48,543 bases of DNA from Rhodospirillales bacterium. GTDB lineage: Bacteria; Pseudomonadota; Alphaproteobacteria; BOG-932; Roseiterribacteraceae. The stretch covers positions 1-48,543 of the forward strand of contig JAQGIF010000379.1 in NCBI GenBank assembly GCA_028291345.1, written 5' to 3'. Made by a program: the position numbers and the translations under genes. Positions 16,470-24,592 of this stretch are shown one piece after another. Numbering within the stretch: the stretch's first letter is position 1; each line of letters starts with the position of its first letter. The notes beneath the pieces are model-generated. The model was not told where the DNA came from. It did not search any database and saw nothing but the letters and a program-made list of their open reading frames with translations.

Positions 16470-19217
16470 TTACGAGGTCGCGCCACCCTCATAGACGATC
16501 TGAACACGCCGGTTCTGCGGTTCCTTCACGCCGTCGGCGGTCGGGACGAGGGGATCCCGCTTGCCTTTGGCGATGATCTCGATCTCAGAAGAAGGAACAC
16601 CGTTCTTCTCCAGCTGGGCCGCGACCGACTCCGCACGGCGGCGGCTGAGACGCATGTTGTAGGCGTCGGAGCCCACCGTGTCGGTGTGACCGGTCACTTC
16701 GAGCTTGGTCACTCCCGCTGGGCCGGCGTTATGCGCCGCTTGGTCGACGATCGTAACGGCCTGGGGCGTCAGGTCAGACTTGTTGAAGTCGAAGAACACC
16801 AGATAGCTCTTCGGCACCGACGGCGCCGGAGCGACGACCGGTGGCGCCGCATAAGCCGCCGTCTCGGCCGGAGCCTCTTCGTGCTTTCCGAAGTGGTAGG
16901 TTACGTCGCCGCCGAAGGTGGGCGGATCGCCGTAATAGGAGATCGTCATGTTTCCGAACCCCGGACCGAAATCGATGCCGTTGATGCGGTATTTGTCGTT
17001 AAAGATGTTCTTGCCCCACATCTCGATATCGACCGTGCCGTCCGGCACGTCGATATTCGTCAGGCGCAGTCGGGCATCGAAGATGTTCTGCGGGCTCGCC
17101 TTGGTCGATCCGGCGAAACCCTCAGGACCGGCTGCTGGATTGAACGAGTATGGATACTCGTAATAGGCGTCAGAGTGGCGGTAATCGACGATGAAGTGCA
17201 GCCTGCCGATATCGTTGTCCATCAAAGTGGCATCGGCGCTCATGCTCGCGGTGAATTGCGGGGCATAAGGGAAGGCACGATCGTTGGCGACGTTGATACC
17301 GTTGTTGATGAACGTGTTGTAGGCTGTGTTGAGATAGCCGACCGCCCCCGTCAGGCTCAGCCAGGAAACGGGCAGCGCCTGGATGTCGAATTCGACGCCG
17401 CTGATGTCGGCGGAGCCGGCATTGCGGACGACCGACGCCGCGGCACCCGTTGCCGTGAACACAGAAAGCTGCAGATCCGAATGCACGTCGTAGAAACCGG
17501 CGACGTTGACGTTCAACCTGCCGTCCAGCCAGCGCGTCTTCAATCCGACTTCGTATTCGTCGACGCTTTCCGGCAGGAACGGCGTCACCGCCTCGGCCGC
17601 ACTCGGAGCCTCCCCGTTGAAGCCGCCGCTTTTGAAGCCTTGGGCAAATTTGGCGTAGACATTGATGTCGTCGGTCACCGCATATTTGAGTACGGCCATC
17701 GGCGTTGCCGAGTCATAGTTTTTCGTCGCGCTTTCGTACGGGATTAAGACGGTCAGCGGCGCAAAGGCCGTGCCCCCGGTCTCGAACCGGCTGCCGAACT
17801 TGGTTTCGTTGTTGTACCTGAGACCGAAAGTGACGGTCAGCTTGTCGTCCAGGACCGGCGGATTGTAATCGACCTGACCATAGAATGCGTAGTTCTGGGT
17901 CGCATAGCCGTATTGGGAGTTGAAGACGACACCGCCCAGAAAAAACTCCTGCGGATTCTGTGTATAGCCGCCATCCTCGAAATAGAAGGCCCCGACGGTG
18001 TAGTGGAAGCGGTCGATTTGGCCGCTCGCCTGCAGCTCCTCGGATGCGGAATGGTAATGCGTGAACAGTTCGGTCCCGGCGACCAGCAGCGGGGAACCGT
18101 CCAGGTCGAGATTGTTCGACCAATCGATCCAGCGCAGTCCGCTAATGGATTTCAGGGTCAGCTCGTCGCTGACGTCCCAGGTCGCGGTCAGCGAGTGGGC
18201 GCGGACATTGGCGATTTCAAACACCCGGCTGCCGTTGAAGCCCCCGTTGATCGTGGCGGCGTTACTGGGTCCGGGGCTGTGCTGGATGTATGAGGCCAGC
18301 GGAATCCCAAGATAGACGGGTGAAGTCGGATCGAAAATATTGCCGGCGCCAACCCGCGTCAGCTGGGAATAGTTGGGCGTGTCCTTCTGATAGCTAATGT
18401 CGAAGGCGTAATCGAGCGTGATATCGTCCGTGACGTCGGCGCGGATCGCGATGCGGCCGGACCGGCCGTTGACGCTGTCCAACTTGCCGAGCCAGGACGG
18501 CGAAGCCAACGGGCTGTGGAGCGGATCGCTCACGGTATTGATGTAGCCGTCATGACCCTGCATCACGCCGGACAGGGCGATGCTGAAAATGCCGATCTTG
18601 GGCAGGTTCAGGTTGCCGCGGACCTGCGTCGAGCCGTAATTGCCCGCGCCGGCTGTGATATATCCCTCAAGCTGACCGGTCGGTTTTTGCGTGACGATGT
18701 TGATCGCGCCGCCGAGCGAATTGCGGCCGTACAGCGTGCCCTGCGGGCCACGCAGGACTTCGACATGGTCGATATCGGCCATATCGGTCACGTTGCCGAT
18801 TGCCTTGGGAATATAGACGCCGTCGATATACAGCCCGACGGTCGGATCCCAGTAGGGCGCCGGATTGATGGTGACGCCGCCGCGGACCGCGATGTCGGCT
18901 TCGGTCTGGTAACCCGGCGACTGCACGATCGCAACGTTAGGCGCAAAGCCCTGAATGCCGCGAATATCGGTAATGTTGCGCGACGACAGCGTCGCGGCGC
19001 TGAACGACGTCACCGCGATTGGTACGTCGCGCAATTTTTCCTCGCGGCGTTCGGCCGTGACGACGATTTCTTCAAGGCCCCCGGTCGAGGCGGTGGACTG
19101 GTCGGCGGGCGCAGCGTTTTGGGCGAATGCAGGAAAAGCAAAGCCGGCGGCGATGGCCGAAGCGGCCAGGAGTCGGTTACGCAGGCCATTGCGAGATGGC
19201 AGAATCATGGTCAGCAC
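16470..19217 (-). CDS. TonB-dependent receptor fused to an OmpA-like peptidoglycan-binding domain
   Basis: This 915-residue outer-membrane protein has a signal peptide (LLAASAIAAGFAFPAFAQ), a TonB-box-like LEEIVVTAERREEK and a plug domain (about 45-165) with DHVEVLRGPQGTLYGRNSLG and GGAINIVTQKP. A 22-stranded-barrel-sized region runs to about residue 777, ending GDVTYHFG, the usual last-strand ending of such receptors. A Pro/Ala linker (AAPPVVAPAPSVPKS) then leads to an OmpA C-terminal domain at about 803-915: LVFFDFNKSDLT, EVTGHTDTVGSDAYNMRLS, RRRAESV, NRRVQIV. Asp846 and Arg861 occupy the positions that bind diaminopimelate in OmpA. Import of an unknown ligand by the receptor with anchoring to peptidoglycan is inferred. 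The GTG at 19217 has GAGGGAAG upstream; ATG 19208 is the alternative. It diverges from the marR gene across an operator-rich gap. Confidence 0.92.
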   Translation of the reverse strand: MLTMILPSRNGLRNRLLAASAIAAGFAFPAFAQNAAPADQSTASTGGLEEIVVTAERREEKLRDVPIAVTSFSAATLSSRNITDIRGIQGFAPNVAIVQSPGYQTEADIAVRGGVTINPAPYWDPTVGLYIDGVYIPKAIGNVTDMADIDHVEVLRGPQGTLYGRNSLGGAINIVTQKPTGQLEGYITAGAGNYGSTQVRGNLNLPKIGIFSIALSGVMQGHDGYINTVSDPLHSPLASPSWLGKLDSVNGRSGRIAIRADVTDDITLDYAFDISYQKDTPNYSQLTRVGAGNIFDPTSPVYLGIPLASYIQHSPGPSNAATINGGFNGSRVFEIANVRAHSLTATWDVSDELTLKSISGLRWIDWSNNLDLDGSPLLVAGTELFTHYHSASEELQASGQIDRFHYTVGAFYFEDGGYTQNPQEFFLGGVVFNSQYGYATQNYAFYGQVDYNPPVLDDKLTVTFGLRYNNETKFGSRFETGGTAFAPLTVLIPYESATKNYDSATPMAVLKYAVTDDINVYAKFAQGFKSGGFNGEAPSAAEAVTPFLPESVDEYEVGLKTRWLDGRLNVNVAGFYDVHSDLQLSVFTATGAAASVVRNAGSADISGVEFDIQALPVSWLSLTGAVGYLNTAYNTFINNGINVANDRAFPYAPQFTASMSADATLMDNDIGRLHFIVDYRHSDAYYEYPYSFNPAAGPEGFAGSTKASPQNIFDARLRLTNIDVPDGTVDIEMWGKNIFNDKYRINGIDFGPGFGNMTISYYGDPPTFGGDVTYHFGKHEEAPAETAAYAAPPVVAPAPSVPKSYLVFFDFNKSDLTPQAVTIVDQAAHNAGPAGVTKLEVTGHTDTVGSDAYNMRLSRRRAESVAAQLEKNGVPSSEIEIIAKGKRDPLVPTADGVKEPQNRRVQIVYEGGATS

Positions 19218-19321
19218 TTTCTTCCCTCAGGATGTGAATTCCGACCGAAGCGCGTAATCTATCGAACGCGTCTTAACGGTTAAACGGGGTTTACGGCGCG
19301 GAAGCTGATAGGAAGCGCAAG

Positions 19322-19397
19322 AACAGTCAATGACTGTTACGCAGGCCGCAATAAGATTTAGTCACAGTTGCATATACGCAACAGAATAACAGCTGTT
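19322..19397. promoter_or_regulatory. Three inverted repeats between the receptor and marR: likely operators
   Basis: The divergent intergenic region contains a perfect 17-bp inverted repeat AACAGTCAATGACTGTT (19322-19338), a GTTGC-N6-GCAAC repeat (19367-19382) and the palindrome AACAGCTGTT (19388-19397). The first and third share the half-sites AACAG and CTGTT. Palindromes of this size are what MarR-type dimers bind. Their position suggests control of both the receptor and the marR-efflux operon. Confidence 0.6.
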
Positions 19398-19565
19398 CTG
19401 GGCTAGGCGTGTGCATTTGTGCTTAATCATTGAAAAGATAGATAAAATCTACGGATCTTCCTCAGGTTGCAGCCGGGGCTGCAAATGCCTTATATTTCAC
19501 TCTACGAAATACTGTTTTGTCCGGCGCAACCGGGTATTGTCAGACCGCCAATATGTAAGGACGAC

Positions 19566-20030
19566 GTGAGCGCACCAATCCAAATCACCGATCGACAAGA
19601 CCTCGCGGCGGAGGTGTCGACATTTCTGCGTCATTTGCACGGGCTGAATATGAGCATCGTGCAGCAACTTTCTCCAATCCTGGAGGAACGGCAGGGGATC
19701 GACCTGCGGCTCTACTATATTCTCCATCACGTCGATAACGGCGCCGTTCACCCCGGCGCGATCGCACAGGTCATGAAGCTGCCGAACAGCCTGATCACCA
19801 AACATCTCGATCAGCTTGCCAGCAAGGAACTGCTGGAACGCAGCATCGATGCGCACGATTCACGCCGGATATTGATTAGGCTGACACAAAAAGGCGTCGA
19901 TCTGATGCATACCGCGGATGCGATCCTGTCCGAATTGGTTGGCCGACGCCTTGCCCGAATCGCGGACGATCAGCGCGCGAGCTTTATCGCCACGCTCGTC
20001 GCTCTGGCCGGGGATTCGGAGAAAAAGTGA
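19566..20030 (+). CDS. MarR family transcriptional regulator
   Basis: This 154-residue winged-HTH repressor starts at a GTG with AAGGA four bases ahead; an in-frame ATG at 19467 would add an unusual hydrophobic leader. The DNA-binding region includes LRLYYILHHVDNGAVHPGAI, AQVMKLPNSLITKHLDQLAS (recognition helix) and the wing DSRRILIRLTQKGVDLM. The D-x-R in DSRR is the conserved MarR wing motif. Flanking helices make the dimerisation domain. It overlaps the efflux gene as GTGA, so it should control that pump and its own transcription. The inverted repeats ahead of it are probable binding sites, possibly also controlling the divergent TonB receptor. The ligand is unknown, presumably a substrate of the pump. 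Confidence 0.88.
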   Translation: MSAPIQITDRQDLAAEVSTFLRHLHGLNMSIVQQLSPILEERQGIDLRLYYILHHVDNGAVHPGAIAQVMKLPNSLITKHLDQLASKELLERSIDAHDSRRILIRLTQKGVDLMHTADAILSELVGRRLARIADDQRASFIATLVALAGDSEKK

Positions 20031-21874
20031 GTTCATCTGATTTTGTGCGGGCCGCCGTTACCCCACAGGAACGGCGGCTGACACTGGCTGCCTTGATGGC
20101 GGTGCTGCTGTTGAGTTCGCTCGACCAGACCGTCGTCGGTGTCGCCATGCCGCGCATCATCGCCGAGCTTCACGGCCTTAGCCTGATCGCCTGGCTGACC
20201 ACCGCCTATATGCTGACCTCTACCGTCTTCGTGCCGATCTATGGCAAGCTCAGCGACCTCTATGGCCGCAAGACGATCCTGGTCTTTGGCATCGTCGTCT
20301 TCCTCGTTGGCTCCTGGTTCTGCGGGATGAGCGGAGAGTTCGGGGACTTGCCGCTGATCGGTGACGGCATGAATCAGCTGATCCTGTTCCGCGCTCTCCA
20401 GGGTATCGGTGGCGCGGCACTGTTCACAATGACCTTCACCATCATTGCCGACCTGTTCGAACCGCGCGAGCGCGGCAAGTTCATGGGTATCTTCGCGTCC
20501 GTATTTGGTGTGTCGCTGGTTTTGGGCCCGCTTGCCGGTGGTTTTTTCACGGATCTTGGTTCAGTAAATATCCTCGGTTACAACTTTGCCGGATGGCGCG
20601 GCGTGTTCTATGTGAACCTGCCGATCGGCCTGCTCGCGCTCTTTATGATTATCTTCAAGATGCCGACCTTGGGCCGCCGCGTACCGGGCCGGGTCGATTA
20701 TCTGGGCGCCATATTTTTCATGGCCGCGGTCACGCCGTTTCTGCTCGCGTTGACCTGGGGAAACACCTATGGCTGGGCGTCCGTGCGTGTGCTGTCGGCC
20801 TTCGCGACCGCCGTGATCAGCCTCGGTGGCTTTTTCGCGGTCGAAATCGGCAATCCCGATGCGCTGATGCCGCTGGGCCTGTTCCGCAACAAAGTGTTCG
20901 CGATTGCCAACTCCGGCGCCTTCCTGGTCAGCATGGCGTTTATGGGCGTCATCAGCTTCCTGCCGCTTTATATGCAAGTGGTCCGTGGCGTCAACGCGAC
21001 GAAAAGCGGCCTATCGATGCTGCCGCTGCTCGGCGGGCTGATGGCGACCAGCGTGCTCTCGGGTTTCCTCGCCTCGAAAACCGGCCGCTACAAGCCCTTC
21101 ATCCTGGGAGGTTACGTCGGTGTCTTGATCGGCGTCATCCTGCTGTCGCGCATCGGGCCGGACACGACGACACTCGACCTCGGCTGGCGCATGTTCATCG
21201 TCGGCATCGGCATCGGACCGACGCAGAGTCTGTTCAACCTGGCGATCCAGAATGCAGTTCCGCCCGCGCAGACCGCGACCGCGACCAGCACCAGCCAGTT
21301 CTTCCGCCAGATCGGCTCGACCGTCGGCGTGACGCTTTTCGGCACCATGCTGACCGGCAGCTTGCTGGTTGAGCTACCCAAGCAACTGCCGGTCGTTCCC
21401 GGCATGAGTGTCGGCAAGGTCGATATGGGTGAGGCGCAGTCTCAGGCCATGAACCCGAACCGCATCCATGACCGGGTGGCGCAGGCATTCGACGATCAGT
21501 ACCAACAGTTCGACCGCGCCTATCACGGCAACCCGGCGGCGGTGACCGCCGTGCTGGACAATCCCGCGGTGCCCGACGGGATGAAGACCAAATTACGGGC
21601 GGGCGACACCTCGAACGCGGACCAGACGCTGAAGGCGATCCGCCAGGCGCTCGATCATCGCTTGCCGGACCTGGTCGCTAAGCTCGAGCGCGGGACCAGG
21701 GTCGCTTTCTCAAATTCCATCACGGGCATGTTCAAGAACAGCTGGGCTATCGTGGCGCTGGGAATATTGATTGTCCTGTTCCTGCCCGAGATTCCGTTGC
21801 GCCACCGCGCCAAGCCCGGCGAGGCTTCCGATGGGGCCGATGACGAGACGCATATTGTAGCGGCGGCTGAGTGA
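20027..21874 (+). CDS. DHA2-type MFS multidrug efflux transporter (EmrB/QacA family)
   Basis: This 615-residue inner-membrane proton antiporter has a GTG start overlapping the marR stop. Family motifs are LDQTVVGVAMPRIIAELHG (motif D1 region), GKLSDLYGRKTILVFGI (motif A, cytoplasmic loop 2-3), LFRALQGIGGAALFTMTF (motif B), and GVSLVLGPLAGGFFTDLG (motif C, antiporter). About fourteen hydrophobic helices are present. Between helices 13 and 14 lies a soluble stretch of roughly 125 residues (starting LVELPKQLPVVPG and including AQAFDDQYQQFDRAYHG), longer than I expect in EmrB-like pumps. The last helix (WAIVALGILIVLFLPEIPL) follows it. With the MarR regulator it forms a classical drug-responsive efflux operon. 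Substrate unknown. Confidence 0.9.
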   Translation: MSSSDFVRAAVTPQERRLTLAALMAVLLLSSLDQTVVGVAMPRIIAELHGLSLIAWLTTAYMLTSTVFVPIYGKLSDLYGRKTILVFGIVVFLVGSWFCGMSGEFGDLPLIGDGMNQLILFRALQGIGGAALFTMTFTIIADLFEPRERGKFMGIFASVFGVSLVLGPLAGGFFTDLGSVNILGYNFAGWRGVFYVNLPIGLLALFMIIFKMPTLGRRVPGRVDYLGAIFFMAAVTPFLLALTWGNTYGWASVRVLSAFATAVISLGGFFAVEIGNPDALMPLGLFRNKVFAIANSGAFLVSMAFMGVISFLPLYMQVVRGVNATKSGLSMLPLLGGLMATSVLSGFLASKTGRYKPFILGGYVGVLIGVILLSRIGPDTTTLDLGWRMFIVGIGIGPTQSLFNLAIQNAVPPAQTATATSTSQFFRQIGSTVGVTLFGTMLTGSLLVELPKQLPVVPGMSVGKVDMGEAQSQAMNPNRIHDRVAQAFDDQYQQFDRAYHGNPAAVTAVLDNPAVPDGMKTKLRAGDTSNADQTLKAIRQALDHRLPDLVAKLERGTRVAFSNSITGMFKNSWAIVALGILIVLFLPEIPLRHRAKPGEASDGADDETHIVAAAE

Positions 21875-21940
21875 CGCTATTAGCCCACAATCATTTTGCG
21901 CGATCACAGCGTTCACCCAAATCGACAGAGCGAAAACACA

Positions 21941-23092
21941 ATGACTGAAGAAGCCCAGGTCCTTCCCAAGCCAAAGAAATCCGTTGCCTTGTCGGGCGTG
22001 CCAGCCGGGAACACCGCGCTCTGTACAGTTGGGCGCAGCGGCAACGATCTGCATTATCGCGGATACGACATCCTCGAAATCGCCGATGCCTGCGAGTTCG
22101 AGGAAGTGGCCTATCTGCTGGTCCATGGCAAGCTGCCGAACATGGCCGAACTGATCGGCTATCGCGCCAAGCTGAAGGCGCTGCGCGGCCTGCCTATTGC
22201 GGTGAAGGACGTGCTGGAGCAGCTTCCGGCCGCCAGCCACCCGATGGATGTGCTGCGCACCGGCGCTTCGGCGCTGGGTTGCGCGCTGCCGGAGAAGGAC
22301 GATCACAATATCGCCGGCGCGCGCGACATCATCGACCGGCTGATCGCCTCGTTCGGTTCGATGCTTTGCTATTGGTACCATTTCAGCACCAACGGCCGCC
22401 GGATCGAGGTCGAGACCGACGACGAAACCGTCGGCGGCCATTTCCTGCATATGCTGCACGGCACCAAGCCGTCGGCGTCCTGGGTGCGCGCGATGCACAC
22501 CTCGCTGATCCTCTATGCCGAGCATGAGTTCAACGCCTCGACCTTTGCCGCCCGCGTCATCGCCGGCACCGGGGCAGACATGCATTCCGCGATCACTGGC
22601 GCCATTGGCGCGCTGCGCGGACCCAAGCATGGCGGCGCGAACGAGGTCGCGTTCGAAATCCAGAAGCGTTACGATACGCCCGACGACGCCGAGGCGGATA
22701 TCCGCGCCCGCGTCGAGAAGAAAGAGGTCGTGATCGGCTTCGGTCATCCGGTCTACACGATCGCCGATCCGCGCAACCAGGTCATCAAGGAAGTCGCCCG
22801 AAAGCTGTCGAAGGAAGCCAACGACACCAAGATGTTCGACATCGCCGGGCGTCTCGAGACGGTGATGTGGGAGATCAAGAAGATGTTCCCGAACCTGGAC
22901 TGGTTCTCGGCCGTCTCCTATCACATGATGGGCGTCCCGACCGCGATGTTCACGCCCCTGTTCGTCATCGCCCGCACCACCGGCTGGGGCGCGCATGTGA
23001 TCGAACAGCGCATCGACGGCAAGATCATCCGTCCCAGCGCGAACTACACCGGCCCGGAGGCCCGCAAGGTTCCGCCGATCGACCAGCGCTAA
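21941..23092 (+). CDS. 2-methylcitrate synthase / citrate synthase
   Basis: This 383-residue enzyme condenses an acyl-CoA (propionyl-CoA or acetyl-CoA) with oxaloacetate. The start of the fold ([40 protein letters not shown]) is typical of the short, PrpC-like citrate synthases. Active-site segments are [13 protein letters not shown] and [16 protein letters not shown], each with a catalytic or substrate-binding His, and [19 protein letters not shown] and [20 protein letters not shown] near the C-terminus. These features favour 2-methylcitrate synthase of the propionate cycle. Partners prpB and prpD/acnD are not adjacent in this window, so the assignment rests on sequence alone. ATG 21941 is chosen because the family N-terminus begins here. 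Confidence 0.88.
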   Translation: MTEEAQVLPKPKKSVALSGVPAGNTALCTVGRSGNDLHYRGYDILEIADACEFEEVAYLLVHGKLPNMAELIGYRAKLKALRGLPIAVKDVLEQLPAASHPMDVLRTGASALGCALPEKDDHNIAGARDIIDRLIASFGSMLCYWYHFSTNGRRIEVETDDETVGGHFLHMLHGTKPSASWVRAMHTSLILYAEHEFNASTFAARVIAGTGADMHSAITGAIGALRGPKHGGANEVAFEIQKRYDTPDDAEADIRARVEKKEVVIGFGHPVYTIADPRNQVIKEVARKLSKEANDTKMFDIAGRLETVMWEIKKMFPNLDWFSAVSYHMMGVPTAMFTPLFVIARTTGWGAHVIEQRIDGKIIRPSANYTGPEARKVPPIDQR

Positions 23093-23214
23093 CCGCGCTT
23101 TCGATCGTTTGTCCCAAACTGTCGAAGCGCCGGGAATATAGCCGACCGGTTTGACGTCGTTGGAAAGTGCGTACCGGGGAAAGTGCGCACCGGCGCATTT
23201 TCCATCGGGGACTT

Positions 23215-24510
23215 ATGACCATATTTCGAAAAGCTTGTCTGGCTTCGCTGGCTGTACTTTCACCGTCCGTTTCGTGTTTCGCCGAAGATCAACCGGTTTC
23301 GGCCTCCGGGTTTTATCTCTCCGGAGCGGTTGGCGCCGACTCGATGCCGAATATCAGCCTCAAGGTGAATGGTTTTCCGGCGACCTCCAGCTGGAAGACC
23401 GGTTACGGCGTTCTGCTCGCCGGGGGTTATAAATGGGATTTCGGTCTGCGGACGGAGCTCGAATACAGCTATCGCGATACGAAGGTGAAGGCGTTCAACT
23501 TCACCAATCCCTGGCTGGGAACCCAGTGGGACAATTCGCTGATGGCGAATGTCCTGTACGAAGTTCCGACCGGTATCGCGCTGCGGCCCTATATCGGCTT
23601 TGGTGGAGGCGGCTCGCATATTTCCTGGGGTGATAATTTCCGGAACCGGGGGCCGATCATCTATGACGGCACCGACACCAAATTCGCCTACCAGGCGATG
23701 ATCGGGGTGGCTTATGCCCTGACCCCGCAGATCGACGTAACGCTCGATTACCGACTGAAAGGTTCGGAAAGCTTCTCCTTCCGGGGTAGCGCCCTGAATA
23801 CCGCTGTCACCAACTTCAGCGATCGCACCCGCACGCTGTTCCTGGGCGCGCGCTATACATTCGGCGAGGGGGCTTTCGAAGACGTGCCTTCCGATAGCGG
23901 AGCAGGGGAGCAGGCACCGTCCACGCCGCTGGCCGGGCCCTATCTGGCTGCCGGCGCCGGTCCCGATTTCAAGCCCGATACCGGCCTCAGTATCGACGGC
24001 GCCCACGTCACCTCGACCTGGAAAAGCGGTTACGGCCTGTTTCTGGCCGGCGGCTATAAATGGGATTCCGGGCTACGCGTCGAAGGCGAATACAGCTACC
24101 GCGAGGACCATGTCAGAAGCTTCAACACCAATCCCTGGTTCGGAACCCATTGGGACAATTCGGCTATGATCAATGTGCTGTACGACGTTCCGACAGGGAC
24201 GAATATCATGCCCTATTTCGGCGTCGGTGTCGGTGGCTCGCATATTTCCTGGGGCGATAATTTCAGGGCCAGAACACCACCGGTCATTTATGACGGCTCC
24301 AACCTTAAATTCGCCTGGCAGGGGATCGTCGGCGTCGCCTATGCGATCACGCCGAAAATCGACGTGACTTTGGATTATCGGATCAAAGGCACCGAAAGCA
24401 TGACGTTCCGGGGCAGCGCGCCGAATACCGTCATCACCGACTTCACCGACCTGACACACAGCGTCTTCGTGGGCGGGCGTTATTCCTTCGGCTCTTGGGC
24501 GCGGATGTGA
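23215..24510 (+). CDS. Outer-membrane protein of two tandem beta-barrel domains
   Basis: This 431-residue protein has a signal peptide (FRKACLASLAVLSPSVSCFA) and two homologous halves. Half one (about residues 28-225) begins SGFYLSGAVGADSMPNISL and ends LFLGARYTFG. Half two (about 243-428) begins GPYLAAGAGPDFKPDTGLSI and ends VFVGGRYSFG. Matched segments include LLAGGYKWDFGLRTELEYSY versus FLAGGYKWDSGLRVEGEYSY, and GGGGSHISWGDNF versus GVGGSHISWGDNF. Each half looks like an eight-stranded OmpA/opacity-type barrel with alternating hydrophobic residues and an aromatic-Gly ending. A 17-residue acidic linker joins them. A tandem duplication within one chain is evident. Function is unknown; structural or adhesion roles are usual for single-barrel relatives. 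Confidence 0.82.
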   Translation: MTIFRKACLASLAVLSPSVSCFAEDQPVSASGFYLSGAVGADSMPNISLKVNGFPATSSWKTGYGVLLAGGYKWDFGLRTELEYSYRDTKVKAFNFTNPWLGTQWDNSLMANVLYEVPTGIALRPYIGFGGGGSHISWGDNFRNRGPIIYDGTDTKFAYQAMIGVAYALTPQIDVTLDYRLKGSESFSFRGSALNTAVTNFSDRTRTLFLGARYTFGEGAFEDVPSDSGAGEQAPSTPLAGPYLAAGAGPDFKPDTGLSIDGAHVTSTWKSGYGLFLAGGYKWDSGLRVEGEYSYREDHVRSFNTNPWFGTHWDNSAMINVLYDVPTGTNIMPYFGVGVGGSHISWGDNFRARTPPVIYDGSNLKFAWQGIVGVAYAITPKIDVTLDYRIKGTESMTFRGSAPNTVITDFTDLTHSVFVGGRYSFGSWARM

Positions 24511-24592
24511 TCCGCAGAGGTGTCGTGTCGACGGCATTTGCCTGCCTTGGCGTGCTGCAACCCTCAAATCGCGGGGAATGTCGATTGACCTC

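Noticed and set aside
16341-17747. 468-codon plus-strand frame within the TonB receptor-OmpA gene
   Set aside because: It has no recognisable domain, and the minus strand encodes a complete receptor and OmpA domain.
21710-22996. 428-codon minus-strand frame over the citrate-synthase-like gene
   Set aside because: It is antisense to clear active-site motifs of the synthase and has no ribosome-binding site or family resemblance.
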